NCBI GenBank assembly: GCA_031362985.1
Contig: JANLTO010000027.1
Coordinates: 1 to 64,000 of the forward strand
Reading direction: 5' to 3'
Length of the DNA stretch: 64,000 nucleotides
Origin: SHZL01 sp031362985
Lineage (GTDB): Bacteria; Pseudomonadota; Gammaproteobacteria; Xanthomonadales; SZUA-36
Part shown: positions 26,251-35,653 of the stretch, in pieces
Numbering within the stretch: position 1 is the first letter of the stretch
Layout: each line of letters starts with the position of its first letter
Position numbers and translations under genes: made by a program
Notes under the pieces: generated by a model
What the model saw: the letters and a program-made list of their open reading frames with translations, nothing else
Told to the model about the DNA's origin: nothing
Databases searched by the model: none

Positions 26251-28437
26251 TTACAGTTCCTGCGGGTCTACATCGATAGCCCAGCGGACCTTGCGCCCCT
26301 GCGGCAGGGCCTGCAGGAGCGGTAGCCACAGATCAATTTGCCGGTGCAAGCAGGCCCGCGTAGCGCTCTGCAACAGCAGGTACATCCGGTACCGGCCGGC
26401 AACTTTCTCCTTGATGGCGGGCATGGGACCAAATACGCGGGTCTCTCCTTCCGGAAAACCAAGTGCCGCAGTGGACAGAAATTGTTCCACATCTTTACGC
26501 ACAAGCGCTTCAGCCCGCAACAGGGCCTGGAAGGTCAAAGGCGGAAGTTGCGCGCGCCGCCGCTCTTCCAGCAGGCTGCTGGCAAAATCTTCATAGCCCC
26601 GGCTAATCAGCAGGTCCATCGACTCATTCTCCGGATGAAAAGTCTGCAGGATCACCGAACCGGGCTTCTCTTCCCGCCCAGCACGGCCGGAAACCTGTAG
26701 CAGGGTCTGCCCGAGGCGCTCCAGTGCGCGGAAATCCGGGCTGTACAGTGCCTGGTCGACATTGACCACCACAACCAGGGTTACGTCCGGGAAATGATGC
26801 CCTTTGGCCAACATCTGCGTGCCCACGAGTATGCAGGGACCGCCTTGCATGACTTGTTCTACCTGTTCATTGAAACTGTCTTTCCGACTGGTGCTGTCGC
26901 GGTCGAAACGCAGCACCGGCACCGCGGGAAAGCGTTCCTGGATGGTTCGTTCCAGTTGCTGAGTGCCCTCACCCGCCCCACTCAGGCCATCTGCACGACA
27001 ATCCGGGCAAAATGCCGGCACGCGCCGCTGGCTGCCACAGTGATGGCAACACAAACGGCCGGCACTGCGGTGCCAGGTAAGGTTTGAATCACAGCGCTCA
27101 CAACTGGCGTGCCATCCGCATTCCTCGCACATCAGCACCGGTGCCCAGCCGCGCCGATTAAGAAAAACCATGACCTGCTCCTGCCGGGACAGGGTTGCTG
27201 CCATCAATTCAATGGTTCCGCCGGCAAGCCCGCCATGCAGCGCGTTCTGGCTCATGTCCAATATCCGCCAGGTGGGAAGCGCCGCGCAGGTGGCGCGCTG
27301 GCGCAGGCGATGCCAGTTATAGCGGCCTACCTGCGCATTGTTCAGGGTCTCCAGCGATGGCGTAGCACTGCCCAACACCACCGGAATATCCAGGTCCGCT
27401 GCACGTTTGACGGCAACATCCCGGGCCGAAAAGCGGAAGCCTTCCTGTTGTTTGAAGGAACTATCGTGCTCTTCATCAAGGATGATCAAACCGAGCGTCG
27501 GCATAGGTGTAAATAGCGCCGAACGGGTGCCAATGACCAGTCGCGCGCGGCCTGAACGCGCGGCTTCCCAGGCACTCAGCCGCTCCCCCTGGCTAATGCG
27601 GGAATGAATGATGGCAGGCTCAAGACCGAGGCGTTGCCGGAAACGGCGCAACAATTGGGGCGTCAGGCCAATTTCCGGCACCAGCACCAGGCCCTGTTTG
27701 CCAGCCCGGATAACTGGCTCGAGCAGGTGCAGGTAAACTTCAGTCTTGCCACTGCCGGTTACACCATCGAGCAAGTGGCACTGAAACCGCCCGTAATTGC
27801 CAGTGATGGAATTGACCGCCTGGGATTGTTCCGTGGTCAGATTCGGTCCCGGCGTGATACGGGGCTCGCTGCTCGCCAGGGGCGCGGGGGCTGCCCATCC
27901 TTGCTCCAGCAATCGGCCCAGGGTCGCCCGCCATCGTGGCCCTTCAAATGCCAGGGTGATTTCACTGAGGGGTCCCTGCACAAATTTCTGCAGCATGGCG
28001 TACTGGGCCCGCGCGCGGCCTGCAGGTAGTTGCAGTCTCGCCTCTCCTGCAGCGGTCAGAGCAAACTGCCTGGGTGCCGGCGGCAAGCTGGCATCCGGCT
28101 TGCGCAAGGCAGGCGGCAAGGCCGCCTTCAGGACCGCGCCCGGCGCATGCTTGTAATACTGCCAACACCACGCCAGCAGGTTCATCAAGCTGCTATCGAG
28201 CAATGGTTTTGCTTCGTCCAGCATTGCCAGGGCCGGCAACAGGCGCTCTTCCGGCACACTGCTTGGGACTCCGCTCTCCACCACGATACCCACCAGTTTG
28301 CGGCGCCCGAACGGAACCAGCACCCGGGCTCCGGCCGGTGCAAACTGTTCACCGGGCGTGGGCAAATAGTCAAATAATTGAGCCAGGGGAACGGGCAAGG
28401 CCACCCTCAATACCCGGCTTGTTTTGCTGGTATTCAT
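26251..28437 (-). CDS. priA: Primosomal protein N', replication restart helicase
   Basis: PriA recognises stalled forks and loads the replisome. The 728-residue protein has the N-terminal 3'-binding domain (RVALPVPLAQLFDYLP), Walker A in GVTGSGKTEVYL, the Walker B DEEHDSSFKQQ, and the zinc-binding insertion with paired cysteines (MCEECGWHASCERCDSN, then CHHCGSQRRVPAFCPDC), each written here within family expectation. The C-terminal helicase motif QVSGRAGR is present. Length equals the E. coli protein's. Confidence 0.95.
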   Translation of the reverse strand: MNTSKTSRVLRVALPVPLAQLFDYLPTPGEQFAPAGARVLVPFGRRKLVGIVVESGVPSSVPEERLLPALAMLDEAKPLLDSSLMNLLAWCWQYYKHAPGAVLKAALPPALRKPDASLPPAPRQFALTAAGEARLQLPAGRARAQYAMLQKFVQGPLSEITLAFEGPRWRATLGRLLEQGWAAPAPLASSEPRITPGPNLTTEQSQAVNSITGNYGRFQCHLLDGVTGSGKTEVYLHLLEPVIRAGKQGLVLVPEIGLTPQLLRRFRQRLGLEPAIIHSRISQGERLSAWEAARSGRARLVIGTRSALFTPMPTLGLIILDEEHDSSFKQQEGFRFSARDVAVKRAADLDIPVVLGSATPSLETLNNAQVGRYNWHRLRQRATCAALPTWRILDMSQNALHGGLAGGTIELMAATLSRQEQVMVFLNRRGWAPVLMCEECGWHASCERCDSNLTWHRSAGRLCCHHCGSQRRVPAFCPDCRADGLSGAGEGTQQLERTIQERFPAVPVLRFDRDSTSRKDSFNEQVEQVMQGGPCILVGTQMLAKGHHFPDVTLVVVVNVDQALYSPDFRALERLGQTLLQVSGRAGREEKPGSVILQTFHPENESMDLLISRGYEDFASSLLEERRRAQLPPLTFQALLRAEALVRKDVEQFLSTAALGFPEGETRVFGPMPAIKEKVAGRYRMYLLLQSATRACLHRQIDLWLPLLQALPQGRKVRWAIDVDPQEL

Positions 28438-28606
28438 GTGATGTTGATTCTAACAGCGCCACTGCTTACGGTGCGGTTGCCGATTTCGCTTTCGAGTCTG
28501 CGACAACAATCAGCTATGATTAAACTGCTACTCCAGTTTATTGCGAGTACGGACCTGCCGACCCCAACTCAGCCAACCTATGGCCGAATCTTCAGAGGAG
28601 AGAATC

Positions 28607-29011
28607 ATGAGCATGATGAAAGAATTCCGTGAGTTTGCGATGCGCGGAAACGTAATCGACATGGCAGTTGGTATTGTAATCGGTGCAGCGTTCGGCAAGA
28701 TCGTGTCTTCGTTCGTCAATGACGTGCTGATGCCGCCGCTGGGCATTGCGCTCGGTGGTGTGAATTTCACGAGCCTCGCGTTGACCCTTAAAGCAGCCAG
28801 CGGAGACGTGGCCGCCGTCACTTTAAACTATGGCACTTTCATCCAGACCCTGCTCGACTTCCTCATTATTGCGTTCGCCATTTTCATGGTGATCAAGGCA
28901 ATGAATTCACTGAAGAAGAAAGAACAGGAAACGCCCGCAGCACCACCTCAACCGTCTGCAGAAGTAGCCTTGCTGACGGAAATCCGCGACCTGTTAAAAA
29001 ACCGCAACTAA
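28607..29011 (+). CDS. mscL: Large-conductance mechanosensitive channel
   Basis: MscL opens under membrane tension to release solutes in osmotic downshock. The 134-residue product has the N-terminal amphipathic helix MKEFREFAMRGN, TM1 with GIVIGAAFGKIVSSFV, the short periplasmic loop, TM2 (LLDFLIIAFAIFMVIKAMN) and the cytoplasmic helix VALLTEIRDLLK. The ATG at 28607 is preceded by an AGAGGAGAGA ribosome-binding site; an upstream in-frame ATG at 28580 is less likely. Confidence 0.95.
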   Translation: MSMMKEFREFAMRGNVIDMAVGIVIGAAFGKIVSSFVNDVLMPPLGIALGGVNFTSLALTLKAASGDVAAVTLNYGTFIQTLLDFLIIAFAIFMVIKAMNSLKKKEQETPAAPPQPSAEVALLTEIRDLLKNRN

Positions 29012-29041
29012 GGCCTGGCGCTGTCCAATATCCTAAACAAA

Positions 29042-29078
29042 ACCCCGATCCATACCCACACGGGTATGGGTCGGGTTT
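29042..29078. terminator. Bidirectional terminator between mscL and prc
   Basis: CCCGATCCATACCC (29044-29057) pairs with GGGTATGGGTCGGG (29062-29075) around an ACAC loop, a 14-bp stem with one G-T pair. A and T tracts flank it on the two sides (AAACAAAA to the left, TTT to the right), so it can serve both converging genes, more strongly for the minus strand. Confidence 0.75.
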
Positions 29079-29119
29079 CCGCGTCTTTGGTCTGCATCTT
29101 TGGCCTGCACTGTCGCTGC

Positions 29120-31288
29120 TTAGTTCAATTGCGGTGAAGCGGCGTCCTTGGAATTGAGCTGGGAAAACTTCAGATCAAGCAACTGGATATCGGATTCGAG
29201 CTCGACCACATCACTTACGATGCGCGCCGCTTCGCGCAACAGGAGGTCGGGGCCTTTCTTGCTTGCATCTTCTTCCTCTGCATCTTCAGCTGGCTCCTCG
29301 GAAAACTCGTCAGACCCGACCACGGCCAGTACATCATCTCCGTTGATCAATGGCTCTTTATCCGCGTCCTCGGCCTTGCGCTTGTCACTTCTGGCTTTTT
29401 CTTCAGCTATCTCTTCACGTGCCTTGGATTCCAGCAGCGAAATACTTTTGCGAGTGGACTGAACGTTGTATTCCTCGATGTCAGCCAGCAGCCACCCGAA
29501 TTCCTCGTCCTGGCCCATCCTCACCGCATAGCGATCATTGGCAACGGCCACTAAGCGGCTCAGGTCGCCTGAGGCTTGGTAACGGGCAGGATCTATGGTG
29601 CTCCAGGGCAGAGCGTGCGGCAGCGAACGCTCTCCGTATTTAGCCGCATCTCCTGCTGACGGGAAGGCGATATCCGGAACCACCCCGCGGTTCTGCGTGG
29701 AGCCGCCATTGACACGGAAGAATTGAGCCATGGTGATCTTGAGTTCACCCATGCTCGGTGAATCCGACGGCGCGTAATCATCCAGGTTAAGCAGGCTCTG
29801 TACCGTGCCCTTGCCAAAAGTGGGCTCACCAACGATCAGCGCACGCCCGTAATCCTGGAGAGCGGCGGCGAAAATCTCCGAAGCCGAGGCGCTATAACGA
29901 TTAACCAGCACCGCCAGCGGTCCGTCCCAGGCCATGCCGGCTTCGACATCTTCTTCCTGGGAAATCCGGCCATTGGCGTTGCGCACTTGCACCACCGGTC
30001 CCTGGTCGATGAACAAACCAGTCAGCGTTGTTGCTTCCAGCAGCGAACCTCCGCCGTTGTTGCGCAGATCAACCACCAGCCCGCTTATGCCCTGCTCCTT
30101 GAGTTCCTCAATCAAGCGTCGCACATCGCGTGTGCTCGAACGATACTCCGGAAGGTTCTGCGCCCTGCCGTTGAAATCCATGTAAAACACCGGCAAATCG
30201 ATCACGCCAATTTTCGTCATCTTGTCGCTGCCCTCAACGGGCACTTCGATGACGCTGCTTTTGGCGGCTTGCTCCTCAAGCTTGACCTCGTCCCGGACAA
30301 TCTCGATGAGGGAACTTGGCCCGCTTACACTGACATCCTCAGGCAGGACTTCCAGCCGTACAACCGTTCCTTTCGGGCCACGAATCAGGTCTACCACGTC
30401 GTCCACGCGCCAGCCGATGACATCGACCATCTTGCCGTCCTGCCCCTGGCCAACAGCCGTGATGCGGTCGCCGCCTTTAAGGCGCCCATCCATGGCTGCA
30501 GGACCACCGGGAACCACGCTGGCAATCGTGGTGTACTCGGTCTCGCGTCCCAGCAATGCACCGATGCCTTCGAGCGACAGACTCATCGAAATCTCGAAAT
30601 TCTCGGAACTACGGGGTGACAGGTAGGAGGTATGCGGCTCTATTGCCTGGGCAAATGCGTTCATGAAAAACTGGAACACATCGTCCGACTTCAATTCATC
30701 AATGCGCCGGTTGAGATTCTCATAGCGCTCATCCAGCGTTTCGATGATCGCGGCATCATCCTTGTCGGTCAGCTTGAGCCGCAGGTAGTCATTTTTGACG
30801 CGCAAGCGCCACATTTCATCCAGCTCGGCGACGGACACCGGCCAAGGTGCATCTTCACGATCAAACTGGTATTCCTCATCAACCGTAAAATCCATGGGTT
30901 GCTTGAGCACTTCGCGCGAATAAGCCACCCGCTCGCGCACACGATCTACGTAGATATTGAACATGTCATAGGCGGGGACCAGATCGGAGTGGCGCAGCGC
31001 GTCATCCAGCGAATTGCGGTAGCGTTCAAAAGACGCTATGTCGGATGCCAGGAAGTAGTTCCGGTTCGGGTCCAGCAGCTCGAGATACTCATCAAAAATG
31101 TCGCTGGAAAACGCATCATCAAGCTGGGTGTCCTTGTAATGCCAGTTGGTCAGGAAGCGCGTCGCCAGGTTCGTGGCATAGCGCTGATCCATATTGGGCT
31201 TGAACTCCAGCGATTCGGCTGGTTGCGGCGCCGCCCACGTGGCAGAACTGGCAATTGCCAGGAAAAGAATGATCGCAAAGCGTCTCAC
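29120..31288 (-). CDS. prc: Carboxy-terminal processing (tail-specific) protease Prc
   Basis: Prc is a periplasmic S41 serine protease that degrades misfolded and C-terminally tagged proteins and processes PBP3. The 722-residue protein has a signal peptide ending at AAPQP, an N-terminal helical domain (LLDPNRNYFLASDI), a PDZ domain (AAMDGRLKGGDRITAVG) and the catalytic Ser in VNRYSASASEIFA with the Lys in GEPTFGKGTVQ. A C-terminal acidic segment (EEPAEDAEEEDAS) precedes the end. The GTG start at 31288 has a perfect AAGGAGG 8 bases upstream. Confidence 0.95.
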   Translation of the reverse strand: MRRFAIILFLAIASSATWAAPQPAESLEFKPNMDQRYATNLATRFLTNWHYKDTQLDDAFSSDIFDEYLELLDPNRNYFLASDIASFERYRNSLDDALRHSDLVPAYDMFNIYVDRVRERVAYSREVLKQPMDFTVDEEYQFDREDAPWPVSVAELDEMWRLRVKNDYLRLKLTDKDDAAIIETLDERYENLNRRIDELKSDDVFQFFMNAFAQAIEPHTSYLSPRSSENFEISMSLSLEGIGALLGRETEYTTIASVVPGGPAAMDGRLKGGDRITAVGQGQDGKMVDVIGWRVDDVVDLIRGPKGTVVRLEVLPEDVSVSGPSSLIEIVRDEVKLEEQAAKSSVIEVPVEGSDKMTKIGVIDLPVFYMDFNGRAQNLPEYRSSTRDVRRLIEELKEQGISGLVVDLRNNGGGSLLEATTLTGLFIDQGPVVQVRNANGRISQEEDVEAGMAWDGPLAVLVNRYSASASEIFAAALQDYGRALIVGEPTFGKGTVQSLLNLDDYAPSDSPSMGELKITMAQFFRVNGGSTQNRGVVPDIAFPSAGDAAKYGERSLPHALPWSTIDPARYQASGDLSRLVAVANDRYAVRMGQDEEFGWLLADIEEYNVQSTRKSISLLESKAREEIAEEKARSDKRKAEDADKEPLINGDDVLAVVGSDEFSEEPAEDAEEEDASKKGPDLLLREAARIVSDVVELESDIQLLDLKFSQLNSKDAASPQLN

Positions 31289-31437
31289 GTATTAACCTCC
31301 TTTTAGGGTCATTTTGTGGTTTGAATTCCGCCAAAAAACCGCGCCCGGACTACCATTTATGCCTGTTTCCGACAAGGAAAACAATCCAGAGGTTCCTGCT
31401 ACCCCTGAATTTGCGCCCAAACTGGGTAATTAACCGG

Positions 31438-32430
31438 TTAACCGGCTGCTTCGACCAGGCCCGATGCATGCGCCATTTGGTCTGCATGGTAGGAAGAACG
31501 AACCAGCGGGCCCGACGCCACGTGCGAGAATCCCATGGAATAAGCAGCGGTTGCCAGTTCATCGAATTCCTGTGGAGTCCAGTAGCGCATCACCGGATGG
31601 TGGTGGGCTGTGGGTTGCAGGTACTGGCCAATAGTGACCAGGTCCACTTGATGTCCGCGCAAATCCTCCAGCGTCTGCAGCACCTGCTCACGCTCTTCAC
31701 CCAGGCCCAGCATCACTCCCGATTTGGTCGGGATATCCGGGTGCTGCTGCTTGAACAGAGACAACAGATCGAGGGACCACGAGTAATCGGCGCCGGGGCG
31801 CACATTCCGGTACAGGCCTTCGACAGTCTCGATATTGTGATTGAACACATCCGGAGGAGCGGCAGCCAACAACTCCAGCGCTCGTTCCCTGCGACCCTTG
31901 CCACGAAAATCCGGCACGAGGATTTCCACTTTTATCCCCGGGCTGGCAGCCCGCACCGAGGTGATGCAATCGGCAAAATGCCCCGCCCCTCCGTCCCTGA
32001 GGTCATCGCGGTCAACCGAGGTGATGACCACGTATTTAAGGCCCATCTCACGTACGGTCCTGGCCAGCCGGGCCGGCTCGTTACTGTCAGGAGCCCTGGG
32101 CCGGCCGTGCGCTACATCACAAAAAGAACAACGACGGGTGCAGATTTCACCCAACACCATGAATGTTGCAGTGCCCTTGGAGAAACATTCATGGATGTTC
32201 GGGCAGGAGGCTTCTTCGCATACCGTGACCAGTTCCCGTTCGCGCAGCCTGGATTTTAACTGGCCTACCGCATCGCCCGCCGGCAGGCGAACACGAATCC
32301 AGTCCGGCTTGCGCAACCTGGGCGCATCGTCTGCAAAATGCGCGGTATTGCGTGCCATCTTGTCAGCCCCCATTTGCCTGGTAACCGCACCGGCTACGAT
32401 CCGCAACGGGATTTTGTCTTTGTCACTCAT
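31438..32430 (-). CDS. lipA: Lipoyl synthase
   Basis: LipA is a radical-SAM enzyme that inserts two sulfurs into octanoyl groups on E2 and H proteins. The 330-residue product has both cluster motifs: the auxiliary CEEASCPNIHEC and the radical-SAM CTRRCSFC. The conserved RSSYHAD sequence is near the C-terminus. It overlaps the lipB end by 8 bp, so the two genes of lipoate attachment are coupled. Confidence 0.96.
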   Translation of the reverse strand: MSDKDKIPLRIVAGAVTRQMGADKMARNTAHFADDAPRLRKPDWIRVRLPAGDAVGQLKSRLRERELVTVCEEASCPNIHECFSKGTATFMVLGEICTRRCSFCDVAHGRPRAPDSNEPARLARTVREMGLKYVVITSVDRDDLRDGGAGHFADCITSVRAASPGIKVEILVPDFRGKGRRERALELLAAAPPDVFNHNIETVEGLYRNVRPGADYSWSLDLLSLFKQQHPDIPTKSGVMLGLGEEREQVLQTLEDLRGHQVDLVTIGQYLQPTAHHHPVMRYWTPQEFDELATAAYSMGFSHVASGPLVRSSYHADQMAHASGLVEAAG

Positions 32431-33106
32431 GTTTCACCATGGCTGCCTGCGCCAGCCAGTCCAGCGAAATATAGCCCAACTGCGTGGCCAGCTCATTAAC
32501 CAGGAGGTTTTCGACTTCGCTCATCTGCACGGCCTTGAATGATACCAGTTGCGTAACCGCGAGGCCCTTGAATCCGCACGGGTTGATGCGACCGAACGGC
32601 TCCATATCCATATCCACGTTAAGCGCCAGCCCATGAAATGAGCAACCTTTGCGGATGCGCAAACCCAGTGCAGCAATTTTTGCACCCTGTACGTAAATAC
32701 CCGGTGCGCCGGGAGCGCGTTCACCGCTGACCCCGTGATGGGCCAGCACGCGGATGATGGCCTCCTCGATGTGTGTCACCAGTTCGCGAACACTTATTCT
32801 GCGGCGGCGGATATCGACCAGGATGTATGCCACGACCTGGCCGGGGCCGTGAAAGGTTATCTGCCCGCCACGATCCACCTGCACCACCGGAATGTCTCCC
32901 GGAGCGAGAATATGTTCCGCTTTGCCCGCCTGCCCCTGGGTAAATACCCGCGGATGTTCTACCAGCCAAACCTCATCCGGAGTCGCATCGGTGCGAGCGT
33001 CCGTGAACTGCTGCATGGCACGCCACACCGGTACGTATTCTGCCCGCCCCAGGCGTTTGACTCTGAGGGAAGCTCCAGCGGGGACCGGGTTATTGGACCG
33101 CGTCAT
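32423..33106 (-). CDS. lipB: Octanoyl-[ACP]:protein N-octanoyltransferase
   Basis: LipB moves octanoate from ACP to lipoate-dependent enzymes, the substrate step for LipA. The 227-residue protein has the family block EHPRVFTQGQAGKAEHIL, the conserved RGGQITFHGPGQVVAY, the ARIGALGLRIRKGCSFHGLA block with the catalytic Lys replaced-type spacing K-I-A-A-L-G-L and the Cys in PCGFKGL. The start is 3 bp after the ybeD stop, so ybeD-lipB-lipA form one unit. Confidence 0.95.
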   Translation of the reverse strand: MTRSNNPVPAGASLRVKRLGRAEYVPVWRAMQQFTDARTDATPDEVWLVEHPRVFTQGQAGKAEHILAPGDIPVVQVDRGGQITFHGPGQVVAYILVDIRRRRISVRELVTHIEEAIIRVLAHHGVSGERAPGAPGIYVQGAKIAALGLRIRKGCSFHGLALNVDMDMEPFGRINPCGFKGLAVTQLVSFKAVQMSEVENLLVNELATQLGYISLDWLAQAAMVKHE

Positions 33107-33109
33107 GGG

Positions 33110-33391
33110 CTACAAAGCCATTAGCACCAGTTCACAATCAGTAAGATCCTGATAAATGGCATCAAGTTGCTGTTGTGATTCCGCTTCAATCACCGCGGTG
33201 AGTGAAACAAAGGTGCCGGCTTTGCTGGGGGCGAGCCTTATCGACTCACCAACCATCAAGCGGGCGTGCCTGAAAATAATGGCGCTGATGATGCGCTCAA
33301 AGTCATCGCTGCTGCGCCCCATGGCCTTGATGGGAAAACTGCAGGGAAACTCCAGCAAGCTGGGAGTTGACTCACAACCCGACGCTGTCAT
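33110..33391 (-). CDS. ybeD: YbeD/DUF493 family protein
   Basis: The 93-residue protein fits the DUF493/YbeD family, small ferredoxin-like ACT-resembling proteins encoded between dacA and lipB in gammaproteobacteria. The conserved blocks are LEFPCSFPIKAMG and KAGTFVSLTAVIEAES. The ATG at 33391 starts within the last codons of dacA (20-bp overlap); a longer in-frame reading through dacA would be repetitive and is rejected. Exact function is not established. Confidence 0.9.
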   Translation of the reverse strand: MTASGCESTPSLLEFPCSFPIKAMGRSSDDFERIISAIIFRHARLMVGESIRLAPSKAGTFVSLTAVIEAESQQQLDAIYQDLTDCELVLMAL

Positions 33392-34781
33392 CTGCTGGCT
33401 TTCCGGCATCAGAGCCTGCGGCGCCTGTTTCGCTACCGGCTTCATCGCGAGCGTTCGAATTGGCTTCGCCGTTGCCACTTTCCGCAGCTTCGGTGTCGGT
33501 GTCGCTTTCAGTTTCGGCTTCATCGCTGGATTCGGCATCGGATTCGGCACCAGTTTCGGCTTCATCCACGGTTTGGGTTTCGGCCTCGGCTTCATCATCG
33601 CCGAAGAGTCCACCCGTCCAAAGCCGCAGCCCGTCCCATGTGCGGCCAAAAAACCCGGCTTCCTCAACCGCATTGAGAGTAACCAGATCGCGCCTGGCAA
33701 CTTCCTCATCCTCCAGCCTGACAGTGACTTTGCCCACCACCTGGTCGACCGTCAGCGGCGCGGTCAGCTCAGGCTTCAAACTGACCTGTGCATCCAGTTC
33801 GCCGTAACGACCGCGGGGTATGGTCACGAACAGGGGATCGGTGAGGCCCAGTGAAACCACGTCTGCAACGCCTTTCCAAACCTCAGCGGTGGCCAGTTCG
33901 GTTCGAGCCTGGTAAAGCTGGACGGTTTCAAAGAAGCGGAAACCATAGTTCAGCAGGCTTTGGCTATCGCTGGCGCGAGCGGATTCAGATGCGGCTCCCA
34001 GTATCACGCTGATCAGACGCATCCCGTCCCGCTTGGCTGAAGCGGCGAGGCAAAAACCTGCATTCTCCGTGTGCCCGGTTTTCAGGCCATCACTGCTAGG
34101 GTCCTTGAATAGCAGTGCGTTGCGATTGTGTTGCAAGATGCCATTGAAGGTGAATTCCTTCTCTGCATAGTAAGGGTAGTACTCCGGAAATTCACGAATA
34201 ATGGCTGCGCTTAAAGTCGCGATATCACGGGCAGTCATGTAGTGCTCTTCGTGTGGCCAACCGGTGGAATTCTGAAAACGGCTGCCCGTCATCCCCAGGG
34301 CCCCGGCGTAGTGATTCATCAGGTCGGCAAAGGCTTGCTCGGTGCCCGCAATGTGCTCGGCCAGGGCGACGCAGGCGTCATTACCGGACTGGATGATGAC
34401 ACCGCGAATCAACTCCTCGACGGTTGGGGTCATGGTTGGGTCGATAAACATGCGCGAACCACCCATGCGCCACGCGCTTTCGCTGACGAGCACCGTATCG
34501 TCGAGCTTGATCTTGCCCTTGGACAGCTCCTTGAACACCACGTAGGTCGTCATCAGCTTGGTAATGCTGGCAGGTTCCAGGCGCTCGTCAGGATTGTGCT
34601 CTACCAGCACGTCGAGACTGTTGAAGTCCATCAATATGTAACTGCGGGCACCTAATTGGGGAGGAGCAGGCACGGGGGCCGCTTCAGTCCTCGCTGCCGG
34701 TGTGGGGACCGGTGGAACCTGGGCCAGGGCAGGCCCCAGGGACACAAGCAGGGCCAGCATCAATACGAATTTAGTTTTCAT
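33372..34781 (-). CDS. dacA: D-alanyl-D-alanine carboxypeptidase (PBP5/6 type) with long acidic tail
   Basis: This low-molecular-mass penicillin-binding protein trims the terminal D-Ala of peptidoglycan stem peptides. From ATG 34781 the 469-residue product has a signal peptide (to about Ala20), Ser72-x2-Lys75 (SITK), Ser132-Gly-Asn134 (QSGND), Lys234-Thr-Gly236 (LKTGHTE) and the all-beta C-terminal domain. The usual end of the family, an amphipathic membrane-anchoring helix, is present (FFGRTWDGLRLWTGGLF), but a 76-residue Glu/Ala/Asp/Ser-rich tail follows it. ATG 34811 is a longer alternative start. It is preceded by rlpA and overlaps ybeD. Confidence 0.93.
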   Translation of the reverse strand: MKTKFVLMLALLVSLGPALAQVPPVPTPAARTEAAPVPAPPQLGARSYILMDFNSLDVLVEHNPDERLEPASITKLMTTYVVFKELSKGKIKLDDTVLVSESAWRMGGSRMFIDPTMTPTVEELIRGVIIQSGNDACVALAEHIAGTEQAFADLMNHYAGALGMTGSRFQNSTGWPHEEHYMTARDIATLSAAIIREFPEYYPYYAEKEFTFNGILQHNRNALLFKDPSSDGLKTGHTENAGFCLAASAKRDGMRLISVILGAASESARASDSQSLLNYGFRFFETVQLYQARTELATAEVWKGVADVVSLGLTDPLFVTIPRGRYGELDAQVSLKPELTAPLTVDQVVGKVTVRLEDEEVARRDLVTLNAVEEAGFFGRTWDGLRLWTGGLFGDDEAEAETQTVDEAETGAESDAESSDEAETESDTDTEAAESGNGEANSNARDEAGSETGAAGSDAGKPADDSVGL

Positions 34782-34843
34782 GGTCTTTTGGAGGTTCTGG
34801 TGGCAAGTCATGCGGATTGGGGAGACGGATTGAGGACACTGGC

Positions 34844-35653
34844 CTATCGACTTACTTTATAGGGGCGTTCAAAGCCGAGTTCAATGGCTTTTTCAATTAT
34901 TGAGTTGATCTCATTGTTACCCACATACGGTCCCAGCCATACCCGGAACACATTCTGACTGTGTTGAATACTGACCGGTTTGAGCTTGGCCCGGGTCAAA
35001 CGTTCCGCGAGTTCTTCCGCGCCATCTTTTTGACCGTAGGCCCCGACCTGTAACCAGGTTTCGTTCACTTTGTCCGGTTCAGTGCCAGCAAATTGCAGGC
35101 CGTGCGCATCAATGACGCGCACCTCAACCGGGGCAGTGCCCGTACCGATCATGTCCAGCCGCAGCGCAGCGCCGTAAGACATGTCAATCAGGCGGTCATG
35201 TTTGAACGGCCCGCGATCATTGATTTTCACAATCACTTTGCGGCCATTGTCCAGGTTCGTGACTTCGGCATACGTGGGCAAAGGCAGGGTCTTGTGAGCG
35301 GCCGTTGCCAGGCGCATGTCATAGGGTTCGCCGCTGGACGTTTTCCGCCCGTGGAACTTGCTGCCATACCAGGATGCCGTGCCGCGTTGCACGTAGTTGT
35401 TACTGGACTCCAGCACGTAGTACTTCTTGCCGAACACTTCGTAGGGCGATTTGTTGCCGTAGGGCGCAAGAGGCTCATCAGCCGGTTGCGCATCCTTCAC
35501 ATCGGAGGCCTGGATCGAGTTCAGCGGGGGACCGTCGCCGGACTCTTCTTGTGGCAAAGGCCCCTTTTCCTGATTGCCGGCACACGCCAACAGCTGCAGC
35601 ATGAGTGCGACAGCGAAAAAATATCCACACCGGCGCACAGCCTGCCGGATCAC
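34844..35653 (-). CDS. rlpA: Septal ring lytic transglycosylase RlpA family lipoprotein
   Basis: The 269-residue protein has a lipoprotein signal with lipobox LLAC (Cys24), a double-psi beta-barrel domain (RGTASWYGSKFHGRKTSSGE, then INDRGPF and LDMSYGAA-type blocks) and a C-terminal SPOR domain (TWLQVGAYGQKDGAEELAERL). RlpA cleaves denuded glycan at the septum in Pseudomonas. Its start overlaps the mltB stop by 4 bp (ATGA). The catalytic Asp of NDRGPF is present, so activity is likely. Confidence 0.93.
   Translation of the reverse strand: MIRQAVRRCGYFFAVALMLQLLACAGNQEKGPLPQEESGDGPPLNSIQASDVKDAQPADEPLAPYGNKSPYEVFGKKYYVLESSNNYVQRGTASWYGSKFHGRKTSSGEPYDMRLATAAHKTLPLPTYAEVTNLDNGRKVIVKINDRGPFKHDRLIDMSYGAALRLDMIGTGTAPVEVRVIDAHGLQFAGTEPDKVNETWLQVGAYGQKDGAEELAERLTRAKLKPVSIQHSQNVFRVWLGPYVGNNEINSIIEKAIELGFERPYKVSR

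Noticed and set aside
29148..29462. Plus-strand open frames opposite prc, batD, purH and similar long genes
   Set aside because: They lie wholly opposite conserved proteins, are rich in Ser/Arg/Pro as expected for antisense frames in G/C-rich DNA and lack ribosome-binding sites.
33110..33709. A 199-residue minus-strand frame containing Lys-Pro repeats before YbeD
   Set aside because: The N-terminal half is the out-of-frame reading of the acidic tail of dacA; only the last 93 residues match YbeD.
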